Shown here: positions 32,116 to 38,955 of the stretch, in pieces
Layout of the letters: each line of letters opens with the position of its first letter
How positions within the stretch are numbered: position 1 is the stretch's first letter
From: UBA6136 sp041158345
GTDB lineage: Bacteria; Pseudomonadota; Gammaproteobacteria; Methylococcales; Methylococcaceae
DNA: 40,859 nucleotides
Assembly (NCBI GenBank): GCA_041158345.1
Contig: JBEBBO010000016.1
Span: 1-40,859, forward strand
Direction of reading: 5' to 3'
Position numbers and translations under genes: made by a program
Notes under the pieces: generated by a model
The model's database searches: none
The model's input: only the letters and a program-made list of their open reading frames with translations
Told to the model about the DNA's origin: nothing

Positions 32116-32352
32116 CTAGCGTTTTTCCCGCTCCAGCGCGGCCGCAATCACAGCGACCAGCTCAGCCTCATCCGGCTCTACAGCCAGACTCGACTTTCGT
32201 GACTGATTGGCTTGGGGATTGAAAACGCTGACCAACCGGGCCGTAATTCCGATAATCCAGACCAGCAGGGCCAGAAACAGGTACACGATGCCCATGCCAA
32301 TCAGCATGAGCTTCAATCCGGGGACCAGTAGTTCGGTGATCGAGGATTCCAT
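32116..32352 (-). CDS. oadG: Oxaloacetate decarboxylase gamma subunit
   Basis: A 78-residue single-helix membrane protein that stabilises the alpha-beta complex and binds zinc. One membrane helix (about 13-37, LMLIGMGIVYLFLALLVWII) is followed by a charged tail that ends in AAALEREKR. It lies 101 bp upstream of oadA, completing the usual G-A-B order. No good ribosome-binding site precedes the ATG. Confidence 0.9.
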   Translation of the reverse strand: MESSITELLVPGLKLMLIGMGIVYLFLALLVWIIGITARLVSVFNPQANQSRKSSLAVEPDEAELVAVIAAALEREKR

Positions 32353-32520
32353 GTCAGGTCAGGTCGTTTTCAAGGCGCTAGGGCGCGAGTAGAGCATGAG
32401 CCATGATAATTCGGTGTTCATGGAAAGTCGAACGCCAAGATCGGATCGGTGTATTGGGGGAAGGCCTGAAGCCATGAAGACCGCCCGAAATCACACCATC
32501 ACTCATGACCTATCAAAATC
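32353..32520. other. Gene-free stretch upstream of oadG
   Basis: No gene is seen here. It must carry the promoter of oadG on the minus strand, but I could not choose one with confidence. The rest of the 529-bp gap between oadG and tnpA is described as separate elements. Confidence 0.3.
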
Positions 32521-32545
32521 ATAAGAATATCTTATTTAAAATAAG
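32521..32545. promoter_or_regulatory. Helically phased ATAAG/CTTAT repeats
   Basis: ATAAG at 32521, CTTAT at 32531 and ATAAG at 32541, each exactly 10 bp apart and alternating in orientation, followed by another CTTAT at 32563. They sit 40-60 bp before the putative small RNA, on one face of the helix, so they may bind a regulator. Possible promoter elements are TTATTT (32532) and TATGTA (32554), 16 nt apart. By eye only. Confidence 0.35.
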
Positions 32546-32574
32546 AAAAGATCTATGTAAAACTTATGCCCAAT

Positions 32575-32659
32575 CTCAACAGAACACCGACAGGTTACCT
32601 CTTGTAACCTCTCATCGGCAGTTCTCCTCCTTCAGCGACCCGTGAGGTCGCTTTTTTTT
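32575..32659 (+). ncRNA. Putative small RNA with anti-Shine-Dalgarno motif
   Basis: The order of elements is that of a Hfq-type small RNA. First comes a stem-loop: AGGTTAC (32592-32598) with GTAACCT (32604-32610), strengthened outside by CCGA (32587) with TCGG (32615). Next is an unpaired CU-rich stretch, GTTCTCCTCCTTCAG (32621-32635), whose CTCCTCCTT matches the anti-Shine-Dalgarno of 16S rRNA. Last is an intrinsic terminator. The 15-nt motif recurs at 32775-32789, again between hairpins. The 5' end is a guess. It might instead be the 3' end of an untranslated transcript, or on the opposite strand a leader with a ribosome-binding site. Confidence 0.45.
32635..32659 (+). terminator. Rho-independent terminator
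   Basis: GCGACC (32635-32640) pairs perfectly with GGTCGC (32646-32651) across a 5-nt loop and is followed by eight T. The T run, with GGCC and eight A after it, makes a perfect 20-bp palindrome. It ends rightward transcription, most plausibly the putative small RNA. Confidence 0.9.
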
Positions 32660-32663
32660 GGCC

Positions 32664-32694
32664 AAAAAAAAGCCTGCATGCGCAGGCGTTTTTT
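32664..32694. terminator. Bidirectional terminator
   Basis: GCCTGC (32672-32677) pairs with GCAGGC (32682-32687) across a 4-nt loop. Eight A precede it and GTTTTTT follows, so it can terminate in both directions. Leftward it would stop tnpA transcripts before they reach oadG; rightward it backs up the terminator 13 bp before it. Confidence 0.85.
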
Positions 32695-32710
32695 ACTTTT
32701 TATTTTTATG

Positions 32711-32755
32711 ACAGCGCGCTTCCAAGCGACGGGCTGTGACTATTTTTCTTTTTCT
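32711..32755 (+). terminator. Hairpin with U-rich tail
   Basis: ACAGC (32711-32715) and GCTGT (32733-32737) enclose a second stem, CGCTT and AAGCG (32717-32728). The tail is ACTATTTTTCTTTTTCTT. This could be a third rightward terminator or an Hfq-binding RNA 3' end. The loop structure is less regular than in the two terminators before it. Confidence 0.45.
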
Positions 32756-32760
32756 TAGTG

Positions 32761-32816
32761 GGGCCCGAAGGCCCGTTCTCCTCCTTCAGATTTCGAAGGA
32801 CGCCCCTGAAGGCGTC
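32761..32816 (+). repeat. Second copy of the 15-nt CU-rich motif, between two hairpins
   Basis: GGGCC-CGAA-GGCCC (32761-32774) is followed at once by GTTCTCCTCCTTCAG (32775-32789), identical to 32621-32635, and then by GACGCC-CCTGAA-GGCGTC (32799-32816). The layout (hairpin, motif, hairpin) matches the putative small RNA to its left, but no T-run follows the last hairpin, so this copy may be degenerate. CCTTCAG in the motif can also pair with CTGAAGG at 32806-32812. Confidence 0.5.
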
Positions 32817-32881
32817 TGACTAGTCTAACGAGAAAAAAAAATGTGTCTACCTTTATCCGGTCCGCCGTGAAACCCCGCCGT

Positions 32882-33295
32882 TCAGTGCGGTGTTTGTTGC
32901 TGCTCGATGTATTGCCGCACGATAGCGATGGGTGCGCCTCCGCAAGAGGAGGCAAAATAGGATGGCGACCAGAGGACACCCTTCCAGTATTGGCTCTGTA
33001 TATCGGGCCGGTCCTTGCGTAGCAGGCGGCTGGACACGCCCTTGAGGCTGTTAACCAGGCTGGACACGGCCACTTTGGGTGGATATTCCACCAACAGATG
33101 CACGTGGTCATGTTCTCCATCCATCTCGACCCGTTGAGATTCGAAGTCCAGACAGACCCTGGTAAAGATTTCCCTGAGACGCTCGATGGCATCACCGTCG
33201 AAGACTTTGCGGCGGTATTTCGCCACAAAGACCAAATGCACGTGCATCTTGAAAACGCAGTGACGACCTTGCCTAATATCGTTGTCATGGCTCAT
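32882..33295 (-). CDS. tnpA: IS200/IS605 Y1 transposase TnpA
   Basis: A 137-residue single-strand transposase. It opens with the family text KMHVHLVFVAKYRRKVF (residues 16-32). The HUH motif is HVH (64-66, in EHDHVHLLVEYPP) and the catalytic Tyr is 129 (IVRQYIEQQ). VSSLVNSLKGVSSRLLRK is the usual DNA-binding helix. All catalytic residues are intact and the length is normal, so the element may be active. It is divergent from tnpB with a shared 22-bp start region. Its stop lies in the left-end hairpin. Confidence 0.95.
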   Translation of the reverse strand: MSHDNDIRQGRHCVFKMHVHLVFVAKYRRKVFDGDAIERLREIFTRVCLDFESQRVEMDGEHDHVHLLVEYPPKVAVSSLVNSLKGVSSRLLRKDRPDIQSQYWKGVLWSPSYFASSCGGAPIAIVRQYIEQQQTPH

Positions 33296-33317
33296 GGACT
33301 AAGAGTACGATCGAGGT

Positions 33318-34553
33318 ATGCAGCGACTTCAAGCGTACAAATTCAGACTCAGACCTGATGGAGAACAGGTGAGGTTGATGCATCGCTTTTCAGGGTCGTG
33401 CCGATATGTCTATAACAGGGCCTTGGCCTTGCAGAAAGAGCGGCACGACCAGGGCGAGAAGAAGCTCTCTGTTTTCGCACTCATCAATAAGCTTCCGGAG
33501 TGGAAGTCAGATCCAAAGACCCTGTGGCTGACCGAGTCACCCTCCCAAGCACTTCAGCAGGTATTGAAGGATCTGGATCGAGCCTACGTTAATTTCTTTG
33601 AAAAGCGTGCAGAGTTCCCGCACTTCAAAAAGAAAGGCCAGTCGGATAGTTTTCGGTACCCACAAGGCTTCAAGCTTGATCAGGCCCATAGCCGACTATT
33701 CCTTCCAAAGCTTGGCTGGATACGCTACCGAAATAGCCGTGAAGTTCTGGGTGTTGTGAAAAACGTGACGGTGTCCTTGAGTCAAGGCCAGTGGTTCGCC
33801 TCAATTCAGACCGAGCGGGAAGTCGATCTGCCGCTTCCACAGGGTGATGCGATCGGTATCGATATGGGTATCCGCCGATTTGCTACGTTTGATCGGGCGT
33901 TACCCGAGTTTGAGGATTTGGATCATCTGGTCCCGCTCAACAGTTTTAAGTGCCACGAATCTGCCCTGCGTAAAGCGCAGCGGGCGATGAGTCGCAAACA
34001 GAAGTTCAGTAACAACTGGAAGAAGGCGAAAGCTAAAGTCCAGAGCATCTATGCCCGTATCGGTCATGCCCGCCGCGACTATCTGCACAAAGCCACGACC
34101 ACGATCAGCAAAAACCACGCGATCGTGTGTATCGAGGATTTGCAGATACGGAACATGTCCAGGTCAGCCTCTGGCACGACCGAAGCACCGGGCAAAAACG
34201 TCAGGGCCAAATCTGGCCTCAACAAATCCATCCTTGACCAGGGATGGTTCGAGTTCCGACGCCAACTGGACTATAAGATGGCATGGAATGGGGGATACCT
34301 TGTTGCTGTGCCTCCACAGAACACGAGTCGGAGATGTCCGTGTTGCGATTACGTCTCAGGAGAGAACCGGCAGACACAAGCTCGGTTTGAGTGCGTGGAC
34401 TGCGGTTTTGAAGAGAACGCTGATGTGGTCGGGGCGATCAATGTTAAAAGGGCGGGACTCGCCCGGTTAGCCTGTGAAGTGAGTGATGCCCTATGGTCAC
34501 CAGCAGCAGGAACCCACCGAAGCGACTCAGGGGCGGCTCAAAGCCGCGCTTGA
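33318..34553 (+). CDS. tnpB: RNA-guided nuclease TnpB (OrfB)
   Basis: A 411-residue TnpB, the Cas12 ancestor, which cuts DNA guided by an RNA made from the right end of its element. The RuvC residues are Asp182 (GIDMGIRRFAT), Glu273 (VCIEDLQIRNM) and Asp369 (ENADVVGAIN). The zinc ribbon has Cys340 and Cys343 (CPCC) with Cys359 and Cys362 (CVDC). The N-terminal helical and wedge regions are complete (MQRLQAYKFRLRP; SFRYPQGFKLDQ). All catalytic positions are present, so nuclease activity is expected. Its 3' end overlaps the putative guide RNA. Confidence 0.96.
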   Translation: MQRLQAYKFRLRPDGEQVRLMHRFSGSCRYVYNRALALQKERHDQGEKKLSVFALINKLPEWKSDPKTLWLTESPSQALQQVLKDLDRAYVNFFEKRAEFPHFKKKGQSDSFRYPQGFKLDQAHSRLFLPKLGWIRYRNSREVLGVVKNVTVSLSQGQWFASIQTEREVDLPLPQGDAIGIDMGIRRFATFDRALPEFEDLDHLVPLNSFKCHESALRKAQRAMSRKQKFSNNWKKAKAKVQSIYARIGHARRDYLHKATTTISKNHAIVCIEDLQIRNMSRSASGTTEAPGKNVRAKSGLNKSILDQGWFEFRRQLDYKMAWNGGYLVAVPPQNTSRRCPCCDYVSGENRQTQARFECVDCGFEENADVVGAINVKRAGLARLACEVSDALWSPAAGTHRSDSGAAQSRA

Positions 34554-34596
34554 GCGCCGTAGGAATCCTCTTCCTTTAGGGAGGGGAGGAAGTCAA
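34440..34596 (+). ncRNA. Putative omega RNA (TnpB guide RNA) scaffold
   Basis: By analogy with characterised IS605 elements, the RNA starts inside the tnpB 3' end and runs to the right end. Structured sequence here supports this: GCGGCT/AGCCGC (34533-34547), GCGCT/AGCGC (34546-34557, mutually exclusive with the former) and the right-end hairpin (34567-34586). The guide would start at 34597, in the end of plsC. The 5' boundary is a guess. Confidence 0.5.
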
Positions 34597-35354
34597 TTAA
34601 CGGTTTGAACTGACTCGATTTTTGCCATGGTCGACTCGATCCAAGCCTCTGCTTCCCGATTCAATTCCTGTGCCGTGTGGGCCGCGCCATCCAGGGCAGG
34701 ACCCACCACAATCCGGATGGTTCCAGGGTATTTGAGAAAGCCATTCTTCCCCCAGTAACTCCCCGCATTATGGGCCACCGGGACCAGAGGGCACCCCACA
34801 CGGGCCGCCAATAATCCACCACTGGATCCGTAGTGTCCGCGAACTCCCGGGGCAACCCGCGTGCCCTCTGGAAAAAGGACAACCCAGCGCCCCGAACGAA
34901 TGCGCGCTTCGCCATCCCGAAGGATCTGCTTGAGCGCCAGAGACTTTAGCGAGCGGTTGATGGCAATGGGCTGAAGGGTTGCCATAGCCCACCCCCAAAA
35001 GGGAATCCGGAGCAGTTCGCGCTTGAGAATAAAGACCACCGGCGGAAAGATCACCTGAAGGACCAAGGTTTCAAACGCCGATTGATGCTTGCAGAAAATC
35101 AGCCCACTTTGCCCCTGGGGAATCAGCTCCCTGCCCTCGACCTCATAACGAAGACCGCAGGTCACCCTGAGCCACCAGAGATTTAGCCGCACCCAAAGGT
35201 TTGCCGCCCCATAACGAATCTTAAAGGGTGAAAACCAGAGCAAGGTCATGATCGGGCCGATCAGGAGCGTCGACGCCACCTGCCCCAGGAGGAACAGGGC
35301 CGATCGAAGGACGACGACAGGCTTAGCTGTGGAGAATGTGTTGGACCGCTTCAT
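34593..35354 (-). CDS. plsC: 1-Acylglycerol-3-phosphate acyltransferase, 3' end altered by the IS
   Basis: A 253-residue membrane enzyme that acylates lysophosphatidic acid to phosphatidic acid. The N-terminal hydrophobic segment is VVLRSALFLLGQVASTLLIG. The catalytic motif is KHQSAFET, that is HX4E rather than the usual HX4D, a form I recall for PlsC-like proteins next to gmhB. The FPEGTR block (LFPEGTRVAPG) is intact. ATG 35354 (MKRSNTFS) is chosen; it overlaps gmhB by 32 bp. The stop TGA (34593-34595) lies inside the right-end TCAA of the insertion sequence, so the original last codon was probably different. The change is confined to the final residue. Confidence 0.9.
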   Translation of the reverse strand: MKRSNTFSTAKPVVVLRSALFLLGQVASTLLIGPIMTLLWFSPFKIRYGAANLWVRLNLWWLRVTCGLRYEVEGRELIPQGQSGLIFCKHQSAFETLVLQVIFPPVVFILKRELLRIPFWGWAMATLQPIAINRSLKSLALKQILRDGEARIRSGRWVVLFPEGTRVAPGVRGHYGSSGGLLAARVGCPLVPVAHNAGSYWGKNGFLKYPGTIRIVVGPALDGAAHTAQELNREAEAWIESTMAKIESVQTVN

Positions 35355-35871
35355 AAAGATTGGAAAAAACGGGGACATCAAGGTCCGGATGATGCTTTAG
35401 CGTCCGAAGACCTTTGCCGGTCTCGACCAAAAGCGGCGTGGCCCCAGCAGCCCTTGCAGCCTCCAGGTCTCTGAAGGAGTCACCGATGGCCGGTACACCT
35501 ATCAGGTTGAGTCCATACTGCTCTTTTAAGGCTTCAAAAAGGCCCGGCTTGGGTTTGCGGCAGTCGCAAAAGTCTTCAGGTCCATGCGGGCAATGAAAAA
35601 TCGCCTCGATCTTCCCACCCCTGGCCTCTACGAGCGTGAGCATTTTCTGGTGGATGGCGTCGAGAACGGACGCATCAAAATAGCCCCGGGCAATGCCGGA
35701 TTGATTGGTAATCACAAAGATCCGATAGCCCCGACGCGTCAACAATTCGATCGCTTCAAGGCTACCGGGGATCGGTTCCCATTCTTCGGGCGACTTGATG
35801 TAGTCATCCGAATCCTCGTTGATCACTCCATCACGGTCCAGAATAACGATGCGTTCAATAAGGTCCGTCAC
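35323..35871 (-). CDS. gmhB: D-glycero-beta-D-manno-heptose-1,7-bisphosphate 7-phosphatase
   Basis: A 182-residue HAD phosphatase of ADP-heptose synthesis for the lipopolysaccharide inner core. Nucleophile motif LDRDGVIN (Asp12, Asp14), motif II VITNQSGIARGYF, a zinc loop CPHGPEDFCDCRKPKPG with Cys-x-His and Cys-x-Cys, and motif IV GDSFRDLEAA. The zinc loop is shorter than in E. coli. The frame is open to 35970, inside glyS; GTG 35871 is chosen since it follows the glyS stop, has AAGG 8 nt upstream and gives the family length. Confidence 0.95.
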   Translation of the reverse strand: MTDLIERIVILDRDGVINEDSDDYIKSPEEWEPIPGSLEAIELLTRRGYRIFVITNQSGIARGYFDASVLDAIHQKMLTLVEARGGKIEAIFHCPHGPEDFCDCRKPKPGLFEALKEQYGLNLIGVPAIGDSFRDLEAARAAGATPLLVETGKGLRTLKHHPDLDVPVFSNLYEAVQHILHS

Positions 35872-35875
35872 GTCA

Positions 35876-37951
35876 TTAACCTTGAAGCCGGGAGATGTCG
35901 GCAATATCGAGGAATAGCCCCTCAATGATCGAGAGCAGACCGATGCGATTGGCTTTGAGCGCCGGATCATCGGCCATCACCATGACGCCTTCGAAGAAGG
36001 CATCGACCGGCTCACGCAAACTCGCCAAACGTTTCAGTGCAGCTCCGTAATGGCCTTCGGCCAAAAGCGATGTGGTGGCCTCCCGGGCATCGCGAGCCGC
36101 CTTGAGGAGTGTTTTTTCCAGTGGGTCCTGCAAAATGGATTCGTCCACATTCGCGACCCGAGGCGCTTCAGATTTCCGCAGAATGTTTCGTATGCGCTTA
36201 TTGGCGGCGGACAGACTTTCCGCCTCCGGCAGCAAGCGGAAATCGCGAACCGCGGCAAGGCGACGTTCAAAATCCACCAGACTCTGGGGATTGACGCCCA
36301 GAACCGCATCAAACTCATCCGGGCGCGCGCCCCTTTCAACGAGATATCCCCGGAGGCGGTCATGAATGAAGTTCAGGACCAACTCCTGCGTTTTGTTGCG
36401 ATCAAACGTGTGCGTCAAGGGTGACAGGGCTTCAGAAACCCACCGTGCCAGATCGAGATCCAATCCCCCTTCAATGGAAATTCGGATCACACCCAAGGCC
36501 GCTCGACGCAAGGCATAGGGATCTTTGTCACCGGTGGGAATGAGGCCGGCTGCAAAAATACCCGTCAGGGTGTCCAGTTTCTCCGCCAGTGCAACGACCT
36601 GGCCCACGGGCGTTGCGGGCAAGTCGCCCCCCGAGACCTTGGGGAGGTACTGCTCTTCAATGGCCTCCGCAATCGCCGAGGGCTCGCCCTCAGCCAAGGC
36701 ATAGTATCGGCCCATGGTGCCCTGAAGTTCGGGGAATTCCCCAACCATCGTCGTCAAAAGATCCGCCTTGGCCAGTCGAGCGGCTCGCTCAGCGACTGCG
36801 GCGTCCACCCCCAACTCACGCGAGATCGATCCCGATAGATGAACGACGCGCTGCGTCTTGTCCAGCAAGGATCCCAGAACTTTCTGGAAGGTCACGTTCG
36901 CAAGGTCGTCAACACGGCTTTCCAGCGTCCGCTTCCGGTCAAGGTTCCAGAAGAACTCGGCATCCGAAAGCCGGGGCCGAACAACACGTTCATTTCCCTC
37001 ACGAACCGTTTCAAGCCGGGAACTCGCGAGGTTACTGAACGTGATGAAGTGCGGCAGCAACTTTCCATCCGCGGCCCGAATGGGGAAATACTTTTGATTG
37101 GCCTGAAGCGTCGTAATCAATACCTCAGCCGGAAGGCTCAGGAAACGGGCTTCAATATTGCCCAGCACCGGAACGGGCCATTCAACCAGGGCCGTCACCT
37201 CATCCAGAAGGTCCGGATCCATCACGGCAACCCCGCCCACCGAGGCCGCGGCCGCTTCGGCTTGGCGTTGAATGGCGTCGCGGCGGCGGTCGAAGTCAGC
37301 AATCACGAACCCCGAATTCTCGAGGGCTGCGAGATAATCGGTCGGGACCTTGAACTCGATGGTGTTCTTGCAGTGGAATCGGTGACCCCGACTGACTCGA
37401 CCGGTCTCAACGCCCAGAATTTCAGCCGGCACCACCTCAGCACCGAACAGCAAGACAACCCAGTGCACGGGCCTCACAAATTCTGCGGTGCCATTGCCCC
37501 AGCGCATCCGCTTGGCAATCGGAAGCCCGGCCAGCGCCTGGCGGAAAAGATCGGGAAGAAATTCGCGGGTATCGACGCCTTTGACCACCTGACGGACGGC
37601 CACCCAGGCCCCCTTATCGGTCTCGAGCGTGAACAATTGATCCACCGTCGCGCCCGCACTCTTGAGGAATCCCTCCAAGGCTTTGCTCGGCGCACCATCG
37701 GGCTGAAAGGCCACATTGGCTGCGGGCCCTCGGCGCTCGATGTCCTGGTCGGGCTGTGAAACCGCCACGTCACGGAGGATCAGCGCCAGCCGACGCGGCG
37801 ATGCATAAGGCTCAACAGCCCCATGGCGGATGCCGGCCTTGGCCAGGCCGTCCTCGACCAACTGGCACAGGGATCGGCTCAGGGTGAGCAGGGATTTGGG
37901 CGGCAGCTCTTCAGTGCCCAATTCAAAAAGAACATCACGAAATTCGGTCAT
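35876..37951 (-). CDS. glyS: Glycyl-tRNA synthetase beta subunit
   Basis: A 691-residue subunit (E. coli 689) of the tetrameric glycyl-tRNA synthetase. It opens with the family text RDVLFELGTEELPPKSL and has the conserved ASPRRLAL and RGPAANVAF blocks. KRMRWGNGTAEFVRPVHW and the central LATA-like MVGEFPELQGTMGRYYAL follow. The HD-type domain and the C-terminal anticodon-binding-like domain close the protein. It starts 1 bp after glyQ and ends 4 bp before gmhB, so the four genes form one tight operon. Confidence 0.98.
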   Translation of the reverse strand: MTEFRDVLFELGTEELPPKSLLTLSRSLCQLVEDGLAKAGIRHGAVEPYASPRRLALILRDVAVSQPDQDIERRGPAANVAFQPDGAPSKALEGFLKSAGATVDQLFTLETDKGAWVAVRQVVKGVDTREFLPDLFRQALAGLPIAKRMRWGNGTAEFVRPVHWVVLLFGAEVVPAEILGVETGRVSRGHRFHCKNTIEFKVPTDYLAALENSGFVIADFDRRRDAIQRQAEAAAASVGGVAVMDPDLLDEVTALVEWPVPVLGNIEARFLSLPAEVLITTLQANQKYFPIRAADGKLLPHFITFSNLASSRLETVREGNERVVRPRLSDAEFFWNLDRKRTLESRVDDLANVTFQKVLGSLLDKTQRVVHLSGSISRELGVDAAVAERAARLAKADLLTTMVGEFPELQGTMGRYYALAEGEPSAIAEAIEEQYLPKVSGGDLPATPVGQVVALAEKLDTLTGIFAAGLIPTGDKDPYALRRAALGVIRISIEGGLDLDLARWVSEALSPLTHTFDRNKTQELVLNFIHDRLRGYLVERGARPDEFDAVLGVNPQSLVDFERRLAAVRDFRLLPEAESLSAANKRIRNILRKSEAPRVANVDESILQDPLEKTLLKAARDAREATTSLLAEGHYGAALKRLASLREPVDAFFEGVMVMADDPALKANRIGLLSIIEGLFLDIADISRLQG

Positions 37952-37952
37952 C

Positions 37953-38867
37953 TCAGCGAACCTTTGGATTCAGCATGGGGAAGCCAAGGCTTTCCCGACG
38001 TTGGTAGTAGGCCTCTGCAACGGCTCGAGCCAATTCACGGACGCGCAAGATAAAGCGCTGTCGCTCGGTCACCGAGATGGCTTTGCGGGCATCGAGAAGA
38101 TTGAAGGAATGTGAGGCTTTGAGGACCATTTCATAGGCCGGCAGCGGCAGATCCAATTCAATCAGGCGCTTGGATTCCCGCTCATAGGTGTCAAAGGCCC
38201 CAAACAAGAAGTTTGTGTCCGCATGCTCAAAGTTGAAGGCCGACATTTCAACTTCGTTTTGGTGATAGACATCGCCATAGGTGACGATACCTTGGGGACC
38301 ATCGGCCCAAACCAGATCAAACACACTGGCCTTGGCCTGCAGATACATGGCGATGCGTTCCAGACCGTAGGTGATTTCACCACTCACTGGACGGCAGTCG
38401 AGACCGCCGACCTGCTGGAAATAGGTGAACTGGGTCACCTCCATGCCATTCAGCCAAACTTCCCAGCCCAGCCCCCAGGCACCCAGCGTGGGCGATTCCC
38501 AATTGTCTTCGACAAACCGAATGTCGTGTTCTTCCAGATCAAAACCCAGATACGCCAGGGACCCCAGATACAAGTCCTGAAAATCCGCCGGCGAGGGCTT
38601 CATGATGACCTGGAACTGATAGTAGTGCTGCAGGCGATTGGGGTTTTCGCCATAACGACCATCCGTGGGGCGCCGTGAAGGCTGGACATAAGCCGTGTTC
38701 CATGGCTCGGGACCAATCGACCTGAGGAAGGTCGCCGGGTGGAAAGTCCCCGCCCCGACCTCAAGGTCCAGCGGCTGAAGAATCACGCAGCCTTGGGCTG
38801 CCCAATAGTCCTGAAGGGCCAGAATCAGGCCCTGGAAGGTAGAAACATCGCGTTGTTTTGGGGACAC
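37953..38867 (-). CDS. glyQ: Glycyl-tRNA synthetase alpha subunit
   Basis: A 304-residue catalytic subunit (E. coli 303), class II type. Key blocks are TFQGLILALQDYWAAQGC, GAGTFHPATFLRS, the glycine-binding NPNRLQHYYQFQV and the later NWESPTLGAWGLGWEVWLNG. GTG 38867 is the start, with AGGGAG about 9 nt upstream. First gene of glyQ-glyS-gmhB-plsC. Confidence 0.98.
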   Translation of the reverse strand: MSPKQRDVSTFQGLILALQDYWAAQGCVILQPLDLEVGAGTFHPATFLRSIGPEPWNTAYVQPSRRPTDGRYGENPNRLQHYYQFQVIMKPSPADFQDLYLGSLAYLGFDLEEHDIRFVEDNWESPTLGAWGLGWEVWLNGMEVTQFTYFQQVGGLDCRPVSGEITYGLERIAMYLQAKASVFDLVWADGPQGIVTYGDVYHQNEVEMSAFNFEHADTNFLFGAFDTYERESKRLIELDLPLPAYEMVLKASHSFNLLDARKAISVTERQRFILRVRELARAVAEAYYQRRESLGFPMLNPKVR

Positions 38868-38905
38868 GCCGGCCGCTCCCTATGGCATGCAGAAATAAAG
38901 GCCGG

Positions 38906-38911
38906 ATTATA
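38906..38911 (-). promoter_or_regulatory. glyQ: -10 element of the glyQ operon promoter
   Basis: A perfect TATAAT on the minus strand, 38 bp before the glyQ start, in the gap after glk. No matching -35 lies 17 nt upstream. It would produce a leader of about 30 nt. Confidence 0.55.
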
Positions 38912-38955
38912 GCCCAAGAGGGGTTGAGCTCGCCCCAAGCCTTCGGAGAGAGGGG

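Larger units (their letters stand above)
32857..34596. mobile_element. IS200/IS605-family insertion sequence (tnpA and tnpB, divergent)
   Basis: The element carries divergent tnpA and tnpB with only 22 bp between their starts. Right end: a hairpin CCTCTTCC (34567-34574), TTTA loop, GGGAGGGG (34579-34586), then AGGAAGTCAA; TCAA-type ends are usual cleavage sites for Y1 transposases. Left end: an imperfect hairpin CCCGCCG/GTGCGG (32872-32893) with a TTCA loop at the tnpA stop. The left boundary is inferred to follow TTTAT (32852-32856) because joining it to 34597 gives a plausible empty site in plsC. Such elements leave no target duplication. The left boundary is uncertain by some bases. Confidence 0.75.

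Noticed and set aside
32402..32660. 6S RNA, tmRNA, RNase P RNA or SRP RNA
   Set aside because: None of the conserved cores of these RNAs could be recognised in the stretch.
32353..32881. Known riboswitch upstream of oadG (glycine, sodium, SAM types)
   Set aside because: No core motif of these classes was seen on either strand.
32755..33288. 177-codon minus-strand frame running beyond tnpA
   Set aside because: It is the +1 shadow of tnpA extended into the hairpin region; the real tnpA frame has the HUH and Tyr motifs.
36839..37759. 306-codon plus-strand open frame
   Set aside because: Antisense to glyS, a conserved essential gene in a tight operon.
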